DNA from: Streptomyces angustmyceticus
Lineage (GTDB): Bacteria > Actinomycetota > Actinomycetes > Streptomycetales > Streptomycetaceae
Direction: 5' to 3'
DNA length: 64,000 nucleotides
Assembly: GCF_019933235.1 (NCBI RefSeq)
Contig: NZ_CP082945.1
Span: forward strand, 6,609,501-6,673,500
Made by a program: the position numbers and the translations under genes. Below are positions 24,321 to 32,238 of the stretch, in pieces (position 1 is the first letter of the stretch; the number at the start of each line of letters is the position of its first letter). The notes beneath the pieces were generated by a model. The model saw only the letters and a list, made by a program, of their open reading frames with translations, ran no database searches and was not told the origin of the DNA.

Positions 24321-24392
24321 GGGCGATTAGCTCAGTGGGAGAGCGCTTCGTTCACACCGAAGAGGTCACTGGTTCGAACCCAGTATCGCCCA
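24321..24392 (+). tRNA. tRNA-Val (CAC), copy 1
   Basis: Acceptor GGGCGAT/ATCGCCC, anticodon stem CTTCG/CGAAG around TTCACAC (anticodon CAC), T-arm GGTTCGAACCC, discriminator A, no CCA encoded. It reads GUG codons. A TAATGT at 24302-24307 may be its -10. Confidence 0.96.
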
Positions 24393-24399
24393 CCCCGGA

Positions 24400-24434
24400 C
24401 GACGGCCCGGAGACTCCAAGTCTCCGGGCCGTCG
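24400..24434 (+). terminator. terminator of tRNA-Val copy 1
   Basis: A 15-bp perfect stem (24400-24414 with 24420-24434) and a 5-base loop start 8 bases after the tRNA and are followed by CTGTTGTTGG. Confidence 0.85.
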
Positions 24435-24478
24435 CTGTTGTTGGGGCCGAGCGCCGCCGTGGGGCGCACACTGGGGGC

Positions 24479-24940
24479 ATGCCCGCCTGGTCCCGCCGAC
24501 TGCACCGCTACCGCTTCCGCAGCGTCTGGCTGCTCGACGCCTCGCCGGCCGTCGTCTACGCCGTCCTCGAACGCGCCGAGTCCTACCCCCGGTGGTGGCC
24601 GCAGGTCCGCGCGGTGGACCCGATCGACGACCGCAGCGGCACGGCCCGCTTCCGGTCGCTGCTGCCGTACGACCTGACGGTGGTGGCGAGCGAGCGCGTA
24701 CGGGACCCGGGCTCGGGGGTGCTGGAGATAGGGATGCGCGGGGACCTGGCCGGCTGGGCCCGCTGGACGGTGGTGCCCGGCGCCGGCGGCACCCGCGCCG
24801 TCTTCGAGCAGGACGTCGAGGTCCGCAAGCCGCTGCTGCGGCGGCTGGCGCTGCTGGGGCGTCCGGTGTTCGTCGCCAATCACGCGCTGATGATGCGGGC
24901 CGGACGCCGCGGGCTCGCCGCCTGGCTGGCCCGCGGGTGA
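24479..24940 (+). CDS. SRPBCC (START-like) lipid/polyketide-binding-fold protein
   Basis: A 153-residue single-domain protein. The sequence pattern (FRSVWLLDASPAVVYAVLERAESYPRWWPQV, then alternating strands and a C-terminal helix with LMMRAGRRGLAAWL) is that of the SRPBCC superfamily, the helix-grip fold that binds hydrophobic ligands, in the polyketide-cyclase/COQ10 branch. No catalytic residues can be assigned. ATG 24479 follows GGGGG. It lies between two identical tRNA-Val genes and is separated from the first by a terminator, so it needs its own promoter. Confidence 0.8.
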   Translation: MPAWSRRLHRYRFRSVWLLDASPAVVYAVLERAESYPRWWPQVRAVDPIDDRSGTARFRSLLPYDLTVVASERVRDPGSGVLEIGMRGDLAGWARWTVVPGAGGTRAVFEQDVEVRKPLLRRLALLGRPVFVANHALMMRAGRRGLAAWLARG

Positions 24941-24983
24941 GGCGGCCGGGCGGGGCGGCCCCGGACCGCGGCGGAACAGGAAT

Positions 24984-25013
24984 TTGATGGAAGCCCCGGG
25001 CGGCCTGTATTGT
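24984..25013 (+). promoter_or_regulatory. promoter of tRNA-Val copy 2
   Basis: TTGATG (24984-24989) and TATTGT (25008-25013), spaced by 18 bp, lie 35 bases before the tRNA. The region is locally AT-richer than its surroundings. Confidence 0.65.
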
Positions 25014-25048
25014 TCTGCTCGTTCGCGAGGGAAACCCCGCCGACACCC

Positions 25049-25120
25049 GGGCGATTAGCTCAGTGGGAGAGCGCTTCGTTCACACCGAAGAGGTCACTGG
25101 TTCGAACCCAGTATCGCCCA
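25049..25120 (+). tRNA. tRNA-Val (CAC), copy 2
   Basis: Identical over all 72 bases to the copy at 24321 (anticodon CAC). The flanks differ, so this is gene redundancy with separate promoters and terminators and not a recent long duplication. Confidence 0.96.
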
Positions 25121-25128
25121 CCGGGATC

Positions 25129-25165
25129 AAGAACCGGGCCGCCAAAAGGCGTTCCGGTTCTTTTT
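25129..25165 (+). terminator. rho-independent terminator of tRNA-Val copy 2
   Basis: AAGAACCGG (25129-25137) pairs with CCGGTTCTT (25154-25162), enclosing a smaller GCC/GGC stem, and runs into TTTTT. This is one of the few classical U-tract terminators in the window. Confidence 0.85.
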
Positions 25166-25233
25166 GTTGGGAGAACCGGTACCGGGAACTCCGCCCGGCG
25201 CCTTTCCGGCCGCCCCGAATTGCTGATGCCCGA

Positions 25234-25962
25234 TCAGGCCGCCGCCGGGAGTTCGGGGCGCAGCGGCCAGTGCGGATCGACGGTCTCCGGGTTGCCGCTG
25301 CGGGCGAACCACGCCTGGAGCCCGCGCGCCTGGGCCGCGTACCAGACGGCCTGGCGGGTGTGCAGCTCCGCCGGGTGCAGCCCCTCCAGGCGGTCCGCGA
25401 AGCGGTGCCCCAGGGCCCGTACGACATGCAGCGCGGCGAGCGCGTCGGCCGCCGCCTCATGGGCGTCGGCCAGCTCGACCTCGTAGTGCGCGCACAGGTC
25501 GGTGAGCGTACGGCGGCCCTTGCGGTAGCGGTCGAGGTGCTTGTCGAGGACGCGGGGATCGAGGATGCGCAGCGGATGGCCGCCCAGGTACGCGCCGAGC
25601 GAGCTGGCCCGGTGCCGCTTCAACTCGCGCTCCAGGAGGGTGAGGTCGAAGGGGGCGTTCATCACGACAAGCGGGCGGCCGGCCACCGCCTGGGCGGCCA
25701 GGGCACGCGCGACCTCCTCCACCACCGGCGCGGGCCAGCGGCCGTGCAGCGCGAGGTGGTCGGCCGTCAGCCCGTGCACCGCCGTGGCGGCCTCGGGTAT
25801 CTCGACGCCCGGATTGACCAGCCAACGGGTGATCCGGGGCGCGGAACGCGGTGTCTCCTGGACCACCAGGGCGGCGGAGACGATGCGGTCGCGCTCGACG
25901 TCGATCCCCGTGGTCTCGGTGTCGAAAGCGGCAAGCGGACCGTCATACCAGCACGGCATCAT
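25234..25962 (-). CDS. DEDDh 3'-5' exonuclease (DnaQ-like)
   Basis: A 242-residue exonuclease of the RNase T/DNA polymerase III epsilon class. ExoI is AAFDTETTGID (Asp and Glu), ExoII is in VVMNAPFDLTLL, and ExoIII is DAHEAAADALAAL with the catalytic His and Asp. It needs two metal ions and probably trims single-stranded DNA or RNA ends. The last ~40 residues (LHTRQAVWYAAQARGLQAWF) are an extension typical of the stand-alone actinobacterial form. A double ATG (25962 and 25959) is preceded by GAGGAG; the first is taken. It is divergent from the DUF4365-like gene. Confidence 0.9.
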   Translation of the reverse strand: MMPCWYDGPLAAFDTETTGIDVERDRIVSAALVVQETPRSAPRITRWLVNPGVEIPEAATAVHGLTADHLALHGRWPAPVVEEVARALAAQAVAGRPLVVMNAPFDLTLLERELKRHRASSLGAYLGGHPLRILDPRVLDKHLDRYRKGRRTLTDLCAHYEVELADAHEAAADALAALHVVRALGHRFADRLEGLHPAELHTRQAVWYAAQARGLQAWFARSGNPETVDPHWPLRPELPAAA

Positions 25963-26157
25963 CCCAACTCCTCGCGCTCGTACAGGGGATGACGTGCACG
26001 CCACCCGAGCTGGTGATACCCGAGCGGTGCGGTGGTCGAACCGTCTTTGTTTGCCGACCACTTGACGCGGAGACAACCAGGGTGACGGGCCGACGCGTTC
26101 CGCCTTCTCCCCGTCATCCCCTCGCACGATCGGCACAGCCCGGAAGGCACCCCCGCG

Positions 26158-26721
26158 ATGACGCTCGCGCAGCCCGAACCGGGCGGGCTGCCCCAGCTGA
26201 CCATTCCGCAGCGCGGCTCCCTCGCCACCACGGCCTGTATGGAGACCCTCCAGGTGGGCTATCTGCACGCGGTCGCCGCCGCCGCGGGATGTTCGCTGGC
26301 GCAGCCCTTCCCGGACAACGGAATCGACTGGCACGTCAGCCATGGCGCGCCCGGCCACACCGTCGACGACGAAGTCACCATCAAGGTGCAGCTCAAGTGC
26401 ACCTACCAGACCGCCCCGCGCCCACCGGGGCCGACGTTCGCGTTCACGCTCGACAACGACCACCTGGTGAAGCTGGCCCGTACGCCCGTGTCGGTGCACA
26501 AGATCCTGGTCGTGATGCTGGCCCCGCGCTCCCAGGAGGACTGGCTGCGGGCCTCGCACGACCGTCTCGCACTGCGGCACTGCTGTTACTGGATCAACCT
26601 GGCCGGCCATCCGGTGACCGGCCGGCGCAGGACCACCGTGCGGATCCCGACCGCGCGGATCTTCGACGACCGAGCGCTCTGCGAGATCATGACGCGGGTC
26701 GGGGCGGGAGGGAGACCCTGA
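26158..26721 (+). CDS. DUF4365-like protein (possible nuclease-fold)
   Basis: A 187-residue protein that resembles the DUF4365 family: ALQVGYLHAVAAAAG-like first helix (METLQVGYLHAVAAAAGCS), a GID box (FPDNGIDWHV), then VTIKVQLKCTYQ. The order Asp followed by Gln-x-Lys on the next strand is like a PD-(D/E)xK nuclease core in which Gln replaces the usual acidic residue. Nuclease activity is therefore only a possibility. ATG 26158 has GGAAGG upstream. Its TGA shares one base with the next ATG (TGATG), so the two genes are coupled. Confidence 0.7.
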   Translation: MTLAQPEPGGLPQLTIPQRGSLATTACMETLQVGYLHAVAAAAGCSLAQPFPDNGIDWHVSHGAPGHTVDDEVTIKVQLKCTYQTAPRPPGPTFAFTLDNDHLVKLARTPVSVHKILVVMLAPRSQEDWLRASHDRLALRHCCYWINLAGHPVTGRRRTTVRIPTARIFDDRALCEIMTRVGAGGRP

Positions 26722-27899
26722 TGTACCGGCCGACCGACGATGAGGACGCGCGGCTCCCGGATCCCGCACAGCTCGATCCGGCGGTGCTCGGGGCCCTGCT
26801 GGCCCGGCACGGCTGGCGGCGCCGGGGCGGCGCCGCGGGCCGGTACGCGCGGTGGACGCCGCCCGGCGGAGCGGGCGGCACCAGCCTGCTGGTCCCGCAC
26901 GACCGCCGCTTCCCCGACAGCGGGGAGCTGCTCGCCGAGGCGCTGGCGGCGCTGGCGCGGAGCTCCGCGTCCTCCGCGCGCGAGGTGCTGATGGGGCTGG
27001 CGGTGCCCAGTGACGAGGTGCGCTGGGAGCGCGAGATCCCCGACGGCGGGCCCGGCGGCGGGTACTGGGCCGCGCAGGAGCAGCTGCGCGGCGCGGCCCG
27101 CTCGATGCTGGTCGCCGGGGCGCTGGGGACGTACGGCCGGGCCGGCTACTACGGGGCGCGGCACAAGCGGCGGGCCGAGGGATTCCTGGGCGAGGTGCTG
27201 GTCGGACCGGCGGCGGCCGGACGCCGGCTGACCGCGTTCGTGCCGGTGCGCGGCGGGCGCGGCGCGGTCGCCGGGCTGCAGCGGGCGCTGCACGCGGCCC
27301 GCGACGCCACCGACTACCAGCGGGCCACCGGCGGGATGGAGGCCTTCGACGCGGCCGTGGCGCTGGGGGTCTGCCATGAGCTGGTGCAGGCGCTGATCGC
27401 GCTGGTGCGGGACGCGGAGGGGGTGCGGGTCGCGGTCGCGTGGTCGCCGGGGGAGGGTGCCCCGGCCGGCTGCCCGGCCCGCCCCGAGCCGGTGGAGTTC
27501 TCGCCCGGCGATCTGCCCGCGCTGCAGCGGGCGGCCCAGCGCTATGTGCGCGAGGAGCCGTCGCTGCCGGTGCGGGTGACCGGCACGGTGATCCGGCTGC
27601 GGCGGGAGCGGCCGGGCGGGCCCGGCACGGTGCGGCTGCGGGTGATCACCGGGGCGGACGTGCCGCAGGTGCGGGTCGCTCTGGGGGAGGAGGACTACCG
27701 CATCGCCGGGCACGCGCACCTGGTGGGCCTGCCCGTCCGGGTGACCGGGCGGCTGGAGAGCCGCGGCGGGTTCCGCCGGATCACCGGCGGCCGCGAGGTC
27801 ACGCCGGTGCAGGTCGACGAGGCCGAGCGGGACCGGCTGCTGAAGTCGCTGCAGGAGAACCTGGACTTTTTCGAGGAGGCGTGCGGCGCCGGGGAATAG
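26721..27899 (+). CDS. unknown 392-residue protein coupled to the DUF4365-like gene
   Basis: It starts at ATG 26721, overlapping the previous stop by one base. No domain is recognised. The protein is soluble, rich in Arg, Gly and Ala. The N-terminal third includes LGALLARHGWRRRGGAAGRYARW, read by eye as a small wing-like or substrate-binding module, and a later VPHDRRFPDSGELLAEALAALA. The C-terminal ~130 residues (VRVTGTVIRLRRERPGGPGTVRLRVITGADVPQVRVALGEEDYRIAGHAHLVGLPVRVTGRLE cut here only in words) look like a beta-barrel of OB type, where VRVTGTVIRL and VRVTGRLESRGGFRRI are paired strands. A nucleic-acid or protein-binding role with the coupled gene is a guess. Confidence 0.7.
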   Translation: MYRPTDDEDARLPDPAQLDPAVLGALLARHGWRRRGGAAGRYARWTPPGGAGGTSLLVPHDRRFPDSGELLAEALAALARSSASSAREVLMGLAVPSDEVRWEREIPDGGPGGGYWAAQEQLRGAARSMLVAGALGTYGRAGYYGARHKRRAEGFLGEVLVGPAAAGRRLTAFVPVRGGRGAVAGLQRALHAARDATDYQRATGGMEAFDAAVALGVCHELVQALIALVRDAEGVRVAVAWSPGEGAPAGCPARPEPVEFSPGDLPALQRAAQRYVREEPSLPVRVTGTVIRLRRERPGGPGTVRLRVITGADVPQVRVALGEEDYRIAGHAHLVGLPVRVTGRLESRGGFRRITGGREVTPVQVDEAERDRLLKSLQENLDFFEEACGAGE

Positions 27900-28011
27900 C
27901 GGTTTTCGAGCGGGGGGTGGTGAAACCGTTTCGCGGTCCGGTCCGGTGGCTCGGTACGATTCGGCTGCGCAGCAATCGCTGCCGAGAAGAGACATGAGTC
28001 AGGAGAGACCG

Positions 28012-29991
28012 GTGTCAGACGTCCGTGTGACCATCCCACGCGATTCCGAGCGGGAAGAACGCGTGGTGACCACGGGCACGACGGCCGCCGACCTCTTCCA
28101 GGGCGAGCGCAGCGTCGTGGCCGCTCGGGTGGCCGGAGAGCTGAAGGACCTGGCCTACGAGGTCGCCGACGGCGACGTGGTCGAGCCCGTCGACATCACC
28201 TCGCAGGACGGTCTGGACATCCTGCGGCACTCCACCGCGCATGTGATGGCGCAGGCCGTGCAGGAGCTGTTCCCGGAGGCCAAGCTCGGCATCGGCCCGC
28301 CGATCAAGGACGGCTTCTACTACGACTTCGACGTCGAGACCCCGTTCCACCCCGACGATCTCAAGCGCATCGAGAAGAAGATGCAGGAGATCCAGAAGCG
28401 CGGGCAGAAGTTCGCGCGCCGGGCGGTCGCCGACGACGACGCCCGCGAGGAGCTGGCCGACGAGCCGTACAAGCTGGAGCTGATCGGGCTCAAGGGCTCC
28501 GCCGCGGACGCCGCCGAGGGGGCCTCCGCCGAGGTCGGCGCCGGCGAGCTGACCATCTACGACAACCTCGACGCCAAGACCGGCGAGCTGTGCTGGAAGG
28601 ACCTGTGCCGCGGGCCGCACCTGCCCAGCACCCGTGCCATCCCGGCGTTCAAGCTGATGCGCTCGGCCGCCGCCTACTGGCGCGGCAGCGAGAAGAACAA
28701 GCAGCTGCAGCGGATCTACGGCACCGCCTGGCCGACCAAGGACGAGCTCAAGGCGCACCTGGAGTTCCTCGCCGAGGCCGAGAAGCGCGACCACCGCAAG
28801 CTCGGTGCCGAGCTGGACCTGTTCTCCGTGCCCGAGGACATCGGTTCGGGCCTGGCGGTCTTCCACCCCAAGGGCGGCATCATCCGCCGGGTCATGGAGG
28901 ACTATTCCCGCCGGCGCCACGAGGAGTCGGGCTACGAGTTCGTCTACACCCCGCACGCCACCAAGGGGAAGCTCTTCGAGAAGTCGGGTCACCTGGACTG
29001 GTACGCCGACGGCATGTACCCGCCCATGCAGCTCGACGAGGGCGTGGACTACTACCTCAAGCCCATGAACTGCCCGATGCACAACCTGATCTTCGACGCG
29101 CGCGGCCGCTCGTACCGTGAGCTGCCGCTGCGCCTCTTCGAGTTCGGGACCGTGTACCGCTACGAGAAGTCGGGCGTCGTGCACGGCCTCACCCGGGCGC
29201 GCGGCTTCACCCAGGACGACGCGCACATCTACTGCACCAAGGAGCAGATGGCGGACGAGCTGGACGCCACGCTCACCTTCGTCCTCGACCTGCTGCGCGA
29301 CTACGGCCTGACCGACTTCTACCTGGAGCTGTCCACCAAGGACCCGGAGAAGTTCGTCGGCTCGGACGAGGCGTGGGAGGAGGCCACCGAGACCCTGCGG
29401 AAGGTGGCCGAGAAGCAGGGGCTGCCGCTGGTCCCGGACCCGGGCGGCGCCGCGTTCTACGGCCCGAAGATCTCGGTGCAGACCAAGGACGCCATCGGCC
29501 GGACCTGGCAGATGTCGACCGTGCAGCTGGACTTCAACCTGCCGGAGCGCTTCGACCTGGAGTACACCGCGGCCGACGGCAGCAAGCAGCGTCCGGTGAT
29601 GATCCACCGCGCGCTGTTCGGCTCCATCGAGCGGTTCTTCGCGGTGCTGCTGGAGCACTACGCGGGCGCGTTCCCGGCGTGGCTGGCACCGGTCCAGGCG
29701 ACCGGCATCCCGATCGGCGACGCCCACGTCCCCTACCTCCAGGACTTCGCCGCGCAGGCCAAGGCCAAGGGGCTGCGGATCGAGGTGGACTCCTCGTCGG
29801 ACCGGATGCAGAAGAAGATCAGGAACGCCCAGAAGGCCAAGGTCCCGTTCATGATCATCGCTGGTGACGAGGACGTCGCCAACGGCGCGGTCTCCTTCCG
29901 CTACCGCGACGGCACGCAGAAGAACGGCATCCCGCGCGAGGCGGCGATCGCCGAGATCCTCGATGTCGTGGAGCGTCGCGCCCAGGTGTGA
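28012..29991 (+). CDS. thrS: threonyl-tRNA synthetase
   Basis: A 659-residue class II synthetase that charges tRNA-Thr. The order is: TGS domain (about 1-60), editing domain with HSTAHVMAQAVQELF (about 62-220), catalytic core with zinc ligands (KPMNCPMHN), motif 2 (VYRYEKSGVVHGLTRARGF), motif 3 (MIHRALFGSIERFFAVLLEHY), and a C-terminal anticodon-binding domain (about 555-650). I chose GTG 28012 because AGGAGAG sits 7 bases upstream and the protein then starts SDVRVTIPRDSE, as in related ThrS. ATG 27994 (six codons earlier) is the alternative. A U-tract terminator follows. I see no T-box leader. Confidence 0.97.
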   Translation: MSDVRVTIPRDSEREERVVTTGTTAADLFQGERSVVAARVAGELKDLAYEVADGDVVEPVDITSQDGLDILRHSTAHVMAQAVQELFPEAKLGIGPPIKDGFYYDFDVETPFHPDDLKRIEKKMQEIQKRGQKFARRAVADDDAREELADEPYKLELIGLKGSAADAAEGASAEVGAGELTIYDNLDAKTGELCWKDLCRGPHLPSTRAIPAFKLMRSAAAYWRGSEKNKQLQRIYGTAWPTKDELKAHLEFLAEAEKRDHRKLGAELDLFSVPEDIGSGLAVFHPKGGIIRRVMEDYSRRRHEESGYEFVYTPHATKGKLFEKSGHLDWYADGMYPPMQLDEGVDYYLKPMNCPMHNLIFDARGRSYRELPLRLFEFGTVYRYEKSGVVHGLTRARGFTQDDAHIYCTKEQMADELDATLTFVLDLLRDYGLTDFYLELSTKDPEKFVGSDEAWEEATETLRKVAEKQGLPLVPDPGGAAFYGPKISVQTKDAIGRTWQMSTVQLDFNLPERFDLEYTAADGSKQRPVMIHRALFGSIERFFAVLLEHYAGAFPAWLAPVQATGIPIGDAHVPYLQDFAAQAKAKGLRIEVDSSSDRMQKKIRNAQKAKVPFMIIAGDEDVANGAVSFRYRDGTQKNGIPREAAIAEILDVVERRAQV

Positions 29992-30007
29992 CGCCCGGCA
30001 GGTGACG

Positions 30008-30041
30008 AGCCCCGGAGAGCGGACCGCTCTCCGGGGCTTTT
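30008..30041 (+). terminator. rho-independent terminator of thrS
   Basis: AGCCCCGGAGAGC (30008-30020) pairs with GCTCTCCGGGGCT (30026-30038), a perfect 13-bp stem, followed by TTTT. Confidence 0.92.
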
Positions 30042-30075
30042 CCGTGCCGCCGGCCGGGCCGCGGGACGGGCCGAG

Positions 30076-30774
30076 TCAGCCGGACTCGCCGTCCTGCCGG
30101 AAGCGGCGCAGCAGCCAGGAGGAGAAGGAGCCCACCACCGCTCCGACCAGCGCCACCCCGACGAACATCAGCGCCACCGCGACCACCCTGCCGCGCGAGG
30201 TGACGGGCGTGGCATCGCCGTAGCCGGTCGTCGTCAGCGTCGAGCAGGCCCACCACACCGCGTCACCGAAGGTGTGGATGTTCGCGCCCGGGGCGAGGCG
30301 TTCGTCGTGGTAGACGGCCAGACTGGCCGCGAAGCCCAGCAGCAGCGAGGTGAGTCCGGTGTAGGCCATCACCCGCGCTTCGAGGACGAGCCGCGGATGG
30401 TCGCGGCGCCGCTGCATCCGCTCGTGCATGTCGACGATCCGCAGCGGCCGCAGCAGGGGCAGGACGGTCACGATCAGGTCCAGCCAGCGGGTGCGCAGGA
30501 AGTGCCGCCGGTCGTTGCTGAACGCCAGCCGCGCCAGATATTCGATGACGAAGAAGCCCCAGGTGACGAGGGTGACCAGCTCCCACCAGACCTTCCAGCC
30601 GGGGGAGAGGCCGGGGACCAGGACCCGGACCGAGTAGGAGGTGAGGAAGAGGAGCGAGGCGGCAAGCAGGTAGGGCTGGGCGGTTTGTTCCCAGTCCCAC
30701 AGCCGCTGCTCCCTGTCCACCGGCTCAGCATCGCGGAGCAGGTCGCGGTATGCGCCCCAACGACACGGCGCCAA
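30076..30774 (-). CDS. potassium-channel-like membrane protein
   Basis: A 232-residue voltage-gated-type ion channel subunit. The selectivity filter TTTGYGD is at about residue 187, between two helices (LLLGFAASLAVYHD before it and VAVALMFVGVALVGAVVGSF after it). Upstream are further helices (LLAASLLFLTSYSVRVLV, LVTLVTWGFFVIEYLARL) and the segment RWLDLIVTVLPLLRPLRIV, which matches the S3-S4 region but carries few regular Arg. A K+ channel of the KvAP/6-TM kind, working as a tetramer, is the best reading. The start is uncertain: TTG 30774 is the first possible codon and GTG 30720 is the alternative, and neither has a clear ribosome site. Confidence 0.83.
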   Translation of the reverse strand: MAPCRWGAYRDLLRDAEPVDREQRLWDWEQTAQPYLLAASLLFLTSYSVRVLVPGLSPGWKVWWELVTLVTWGFFVIEYLARLAFSNDRRHFLRTRWLDLIVTVLPLLRPLRIVDMHERMQRRRDHPRLVLEARVMAYTGLTSLLLGFAASLAVYHDERLAPGANIHTFGDAVWWACSTLTTTGYGDATPVTSRGRVVAVALMFVGVALVGAVVGSFSSWLLRRFRQDGESG

Positions 30775-30799
30775 TGGGCGAAGCCATATGCTGGCCCGT

Positions 30800-31345
30800 A
30801 TGACAAGCGAGCCGGAACAGCAGATCGGAGTCGGGACGCAGGACGCCTTCCAGCGCCTGTGGACGCCGCACCGGATGGCTTACATCCAGGGTGAGAACAA
30901 GCCGAGCGGCCCGGGGGCCGGCGACGGCTGTCCGTTCTGCACGATCCCCGCGAAGTCGGACGAGGACGGCCTCGTCATCGCGCGCGGCGAGCATGTCTAC
31001 GCGGTACTGAACCTCTATCCGTACAACGGCGGCCACCTCATGGTCGTCCCCTTCCGGCACGTCGCCGACTACACCGAACTGGACGGGCCGGAGACGGCGG
31101 AGCTGGCCGAGCTGACCAAGCGGGCGATGACCGCGCTGCGCACCGCCTCCGGGGCGCACGGCTTCAACATCGGGATGAACCAGGGCACCGTCGCCGGGGC
31201 CGGCATCGCGGCGCACCTCCACCAGCACGTGGTCCCGCGCTGGGGCGGTGACACCAACTTCATGCCGGTGGTCGGCCACACCAAGGTGCTGCCCCAACTC
31301 CTCGCCGACACCCGGGCGATGCTCGCGGACGCCTGGCCCGCGTAG
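30800..31345 (+). CDS. HIT-family nucleotide hydrolase/phosphorylase
   Basis: A 181-residue histidine-triad protein with the zinc-binding CPFC at about 43-46, GHLMVVPFRHVADYTEL, and the active triad HLHQHVVPRW at about residue 140. This longer form with the N-terminal Cys pair is the actinobacterial Ap4A phosphorylase-like type. Start: ATG 30800 was chosen because a TATGCT -10-like box at 30787-30792 would give a leaderless message beginning at that ATG. ATG 30788 (four codons earlier) lies inside that box. In mycobacteria the equivalent HIT gene lies beside pgsA and pimA. Here five genes intervene. Confidence 0.87.
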   Translation: MTSEPEQQIGVGTQDAFQRLWTPHRMAYIQGENKPSGPGAGDGCPFCTIPAKSDEDGLVIARGEHVYAVLNLYPYNGGHLMVVPFRHVADYTELDGPETAELAELTKRAMTALRTASGAHGFNIGMNQGTVAGAGIAAHLHQHVVPRWGGDTNFMPVVGHTKVLPQLLADTRAMLADAWPA

Positions 31346-31446
31346 GACGTCCCCGGCCTCGTACGGGCCGCCCGGGGGAGCGACACGTACACGGGTGAAT
31401 CGGGCATATCGCCCTCATTTTGATGAGTTGCCCCTCTAATGGGGTG

Positions 31447-32238
31447 GTGACTTCCCCAGATCGCCGTGCCGTGCTGCGCGCGGCCGCCTCGGCCGCGGCC
31501 GCCGGTGCGCTGCTGTCGGGCTGCGACCCGCACCGCGACGAGGACGCCCGCGCCGTACGGTCCCCGAGCCCGGCCGGTGCGGACCCGACCCCACCCGGCC
31601 GGGCCCGCACCGCCGGGCCGCCGACCCGGGTGCCCGGCCTGCCGGTGCAGTTCGCGCACGGGCCGCGGAACGGCCGCGCGGTCGCGCTGACCTTCCACGG
31701 CAGGGGCGACCCCAAGATGGCGACCGCCCTGCTCGGCGAGGCCGAGCGGGCCGGGGCCCGGGTCACCGTGCTCGCCGTCGGCGACTGGCTCGACGAGCAG
31801 CCCGCGATGGCCCGCCGGATCCTCGACGGCGGCCATGAGCTGGGCAACCACACCATGCACCACCGCGACATCTGCGCGCTGCCCGCCGCCGAGGCCTACG
31901 CCGAGATCAGCCGGTGCGCCGACCGGCTGCGGGCCCTCACCGGAAGCATCGGCAGCTGGTTCCGCCCCTCGCAGGCCCGGCGGGCCACGGACCTGGTGAC
32001 CGGCCTGGCCCGCAAGGCCGGCTATCCGCACGTCCTGTCCTACGACGTGGACTCCCTCGACGCGAACGACCCCGGAGCGCCGGCCGTCCGGCGCACGGTC
32101 CTGGACGCGGTCCGGCCGGGTTCGGTCGTGAGCCTCCACCTCGGGCACGCCGGCACGGTGGCGGCCCTGCCCCCGATCCTCGACGGCCTCCGCCGACGCG
32201 GTCTGCGCGCGGTGACGACAACGGAGTTGGTGACCTGA
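31447..32238 (+). CDS. polysaccharide deacetylase-like lipoprotein with altered motif 1
   Basis: A 263-residue NodB-fold protein. The N-terminus DRRAVLRAAASAAAAGALLSGC carries a twin-arginine-like pair and a lipobox (LSGC), so it should be a membrane-tethered, possibly Tat-exported lipoprotein. Motif 1, normally TFDDG, reads TFHGRGD: the catalytic-base Asp and the metal-binding Asp are not in their usual places. Motif 2 (NHTMHH) with the zinc His pair is intact, RPSQ fits motif 3 and SLHLGH fits motif 5. Activity may be altered or use a shifted Asp. The start is GTG 31447 (GTG 31444 is also possible). The TGA overlaps the next ATG by one base. Confidence 0.8.
   Translation: MTSPDRRAVLRAAASAAAAGALLSGCDPHRDEDARAVRSPSPAGADPTPPGRARTAGPPTRVPGLPVQFAHGPRNGRAVALTFHGRGDPKMATALLGEAERAGARVTVLAVGDWLDEQPAMARRILDGGHELGNHTMHHRDICALPAAEAYAEISRCADRLRALTGSIGSWFRPSQARRATDLVTGLARKAGYPHVLSYDVDSLDANDPGAPAVRRTVLDAVRPGSVVSLHLGHAGTVAALPPILDGLRRRGLRAVTTTELVT

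Noticed and set aside
27840..28011. T-box leader before thrS
   Set aside because: There is no T-box sequence or room for its stems. Actinobacterial T-boxes are mainly on ileS.
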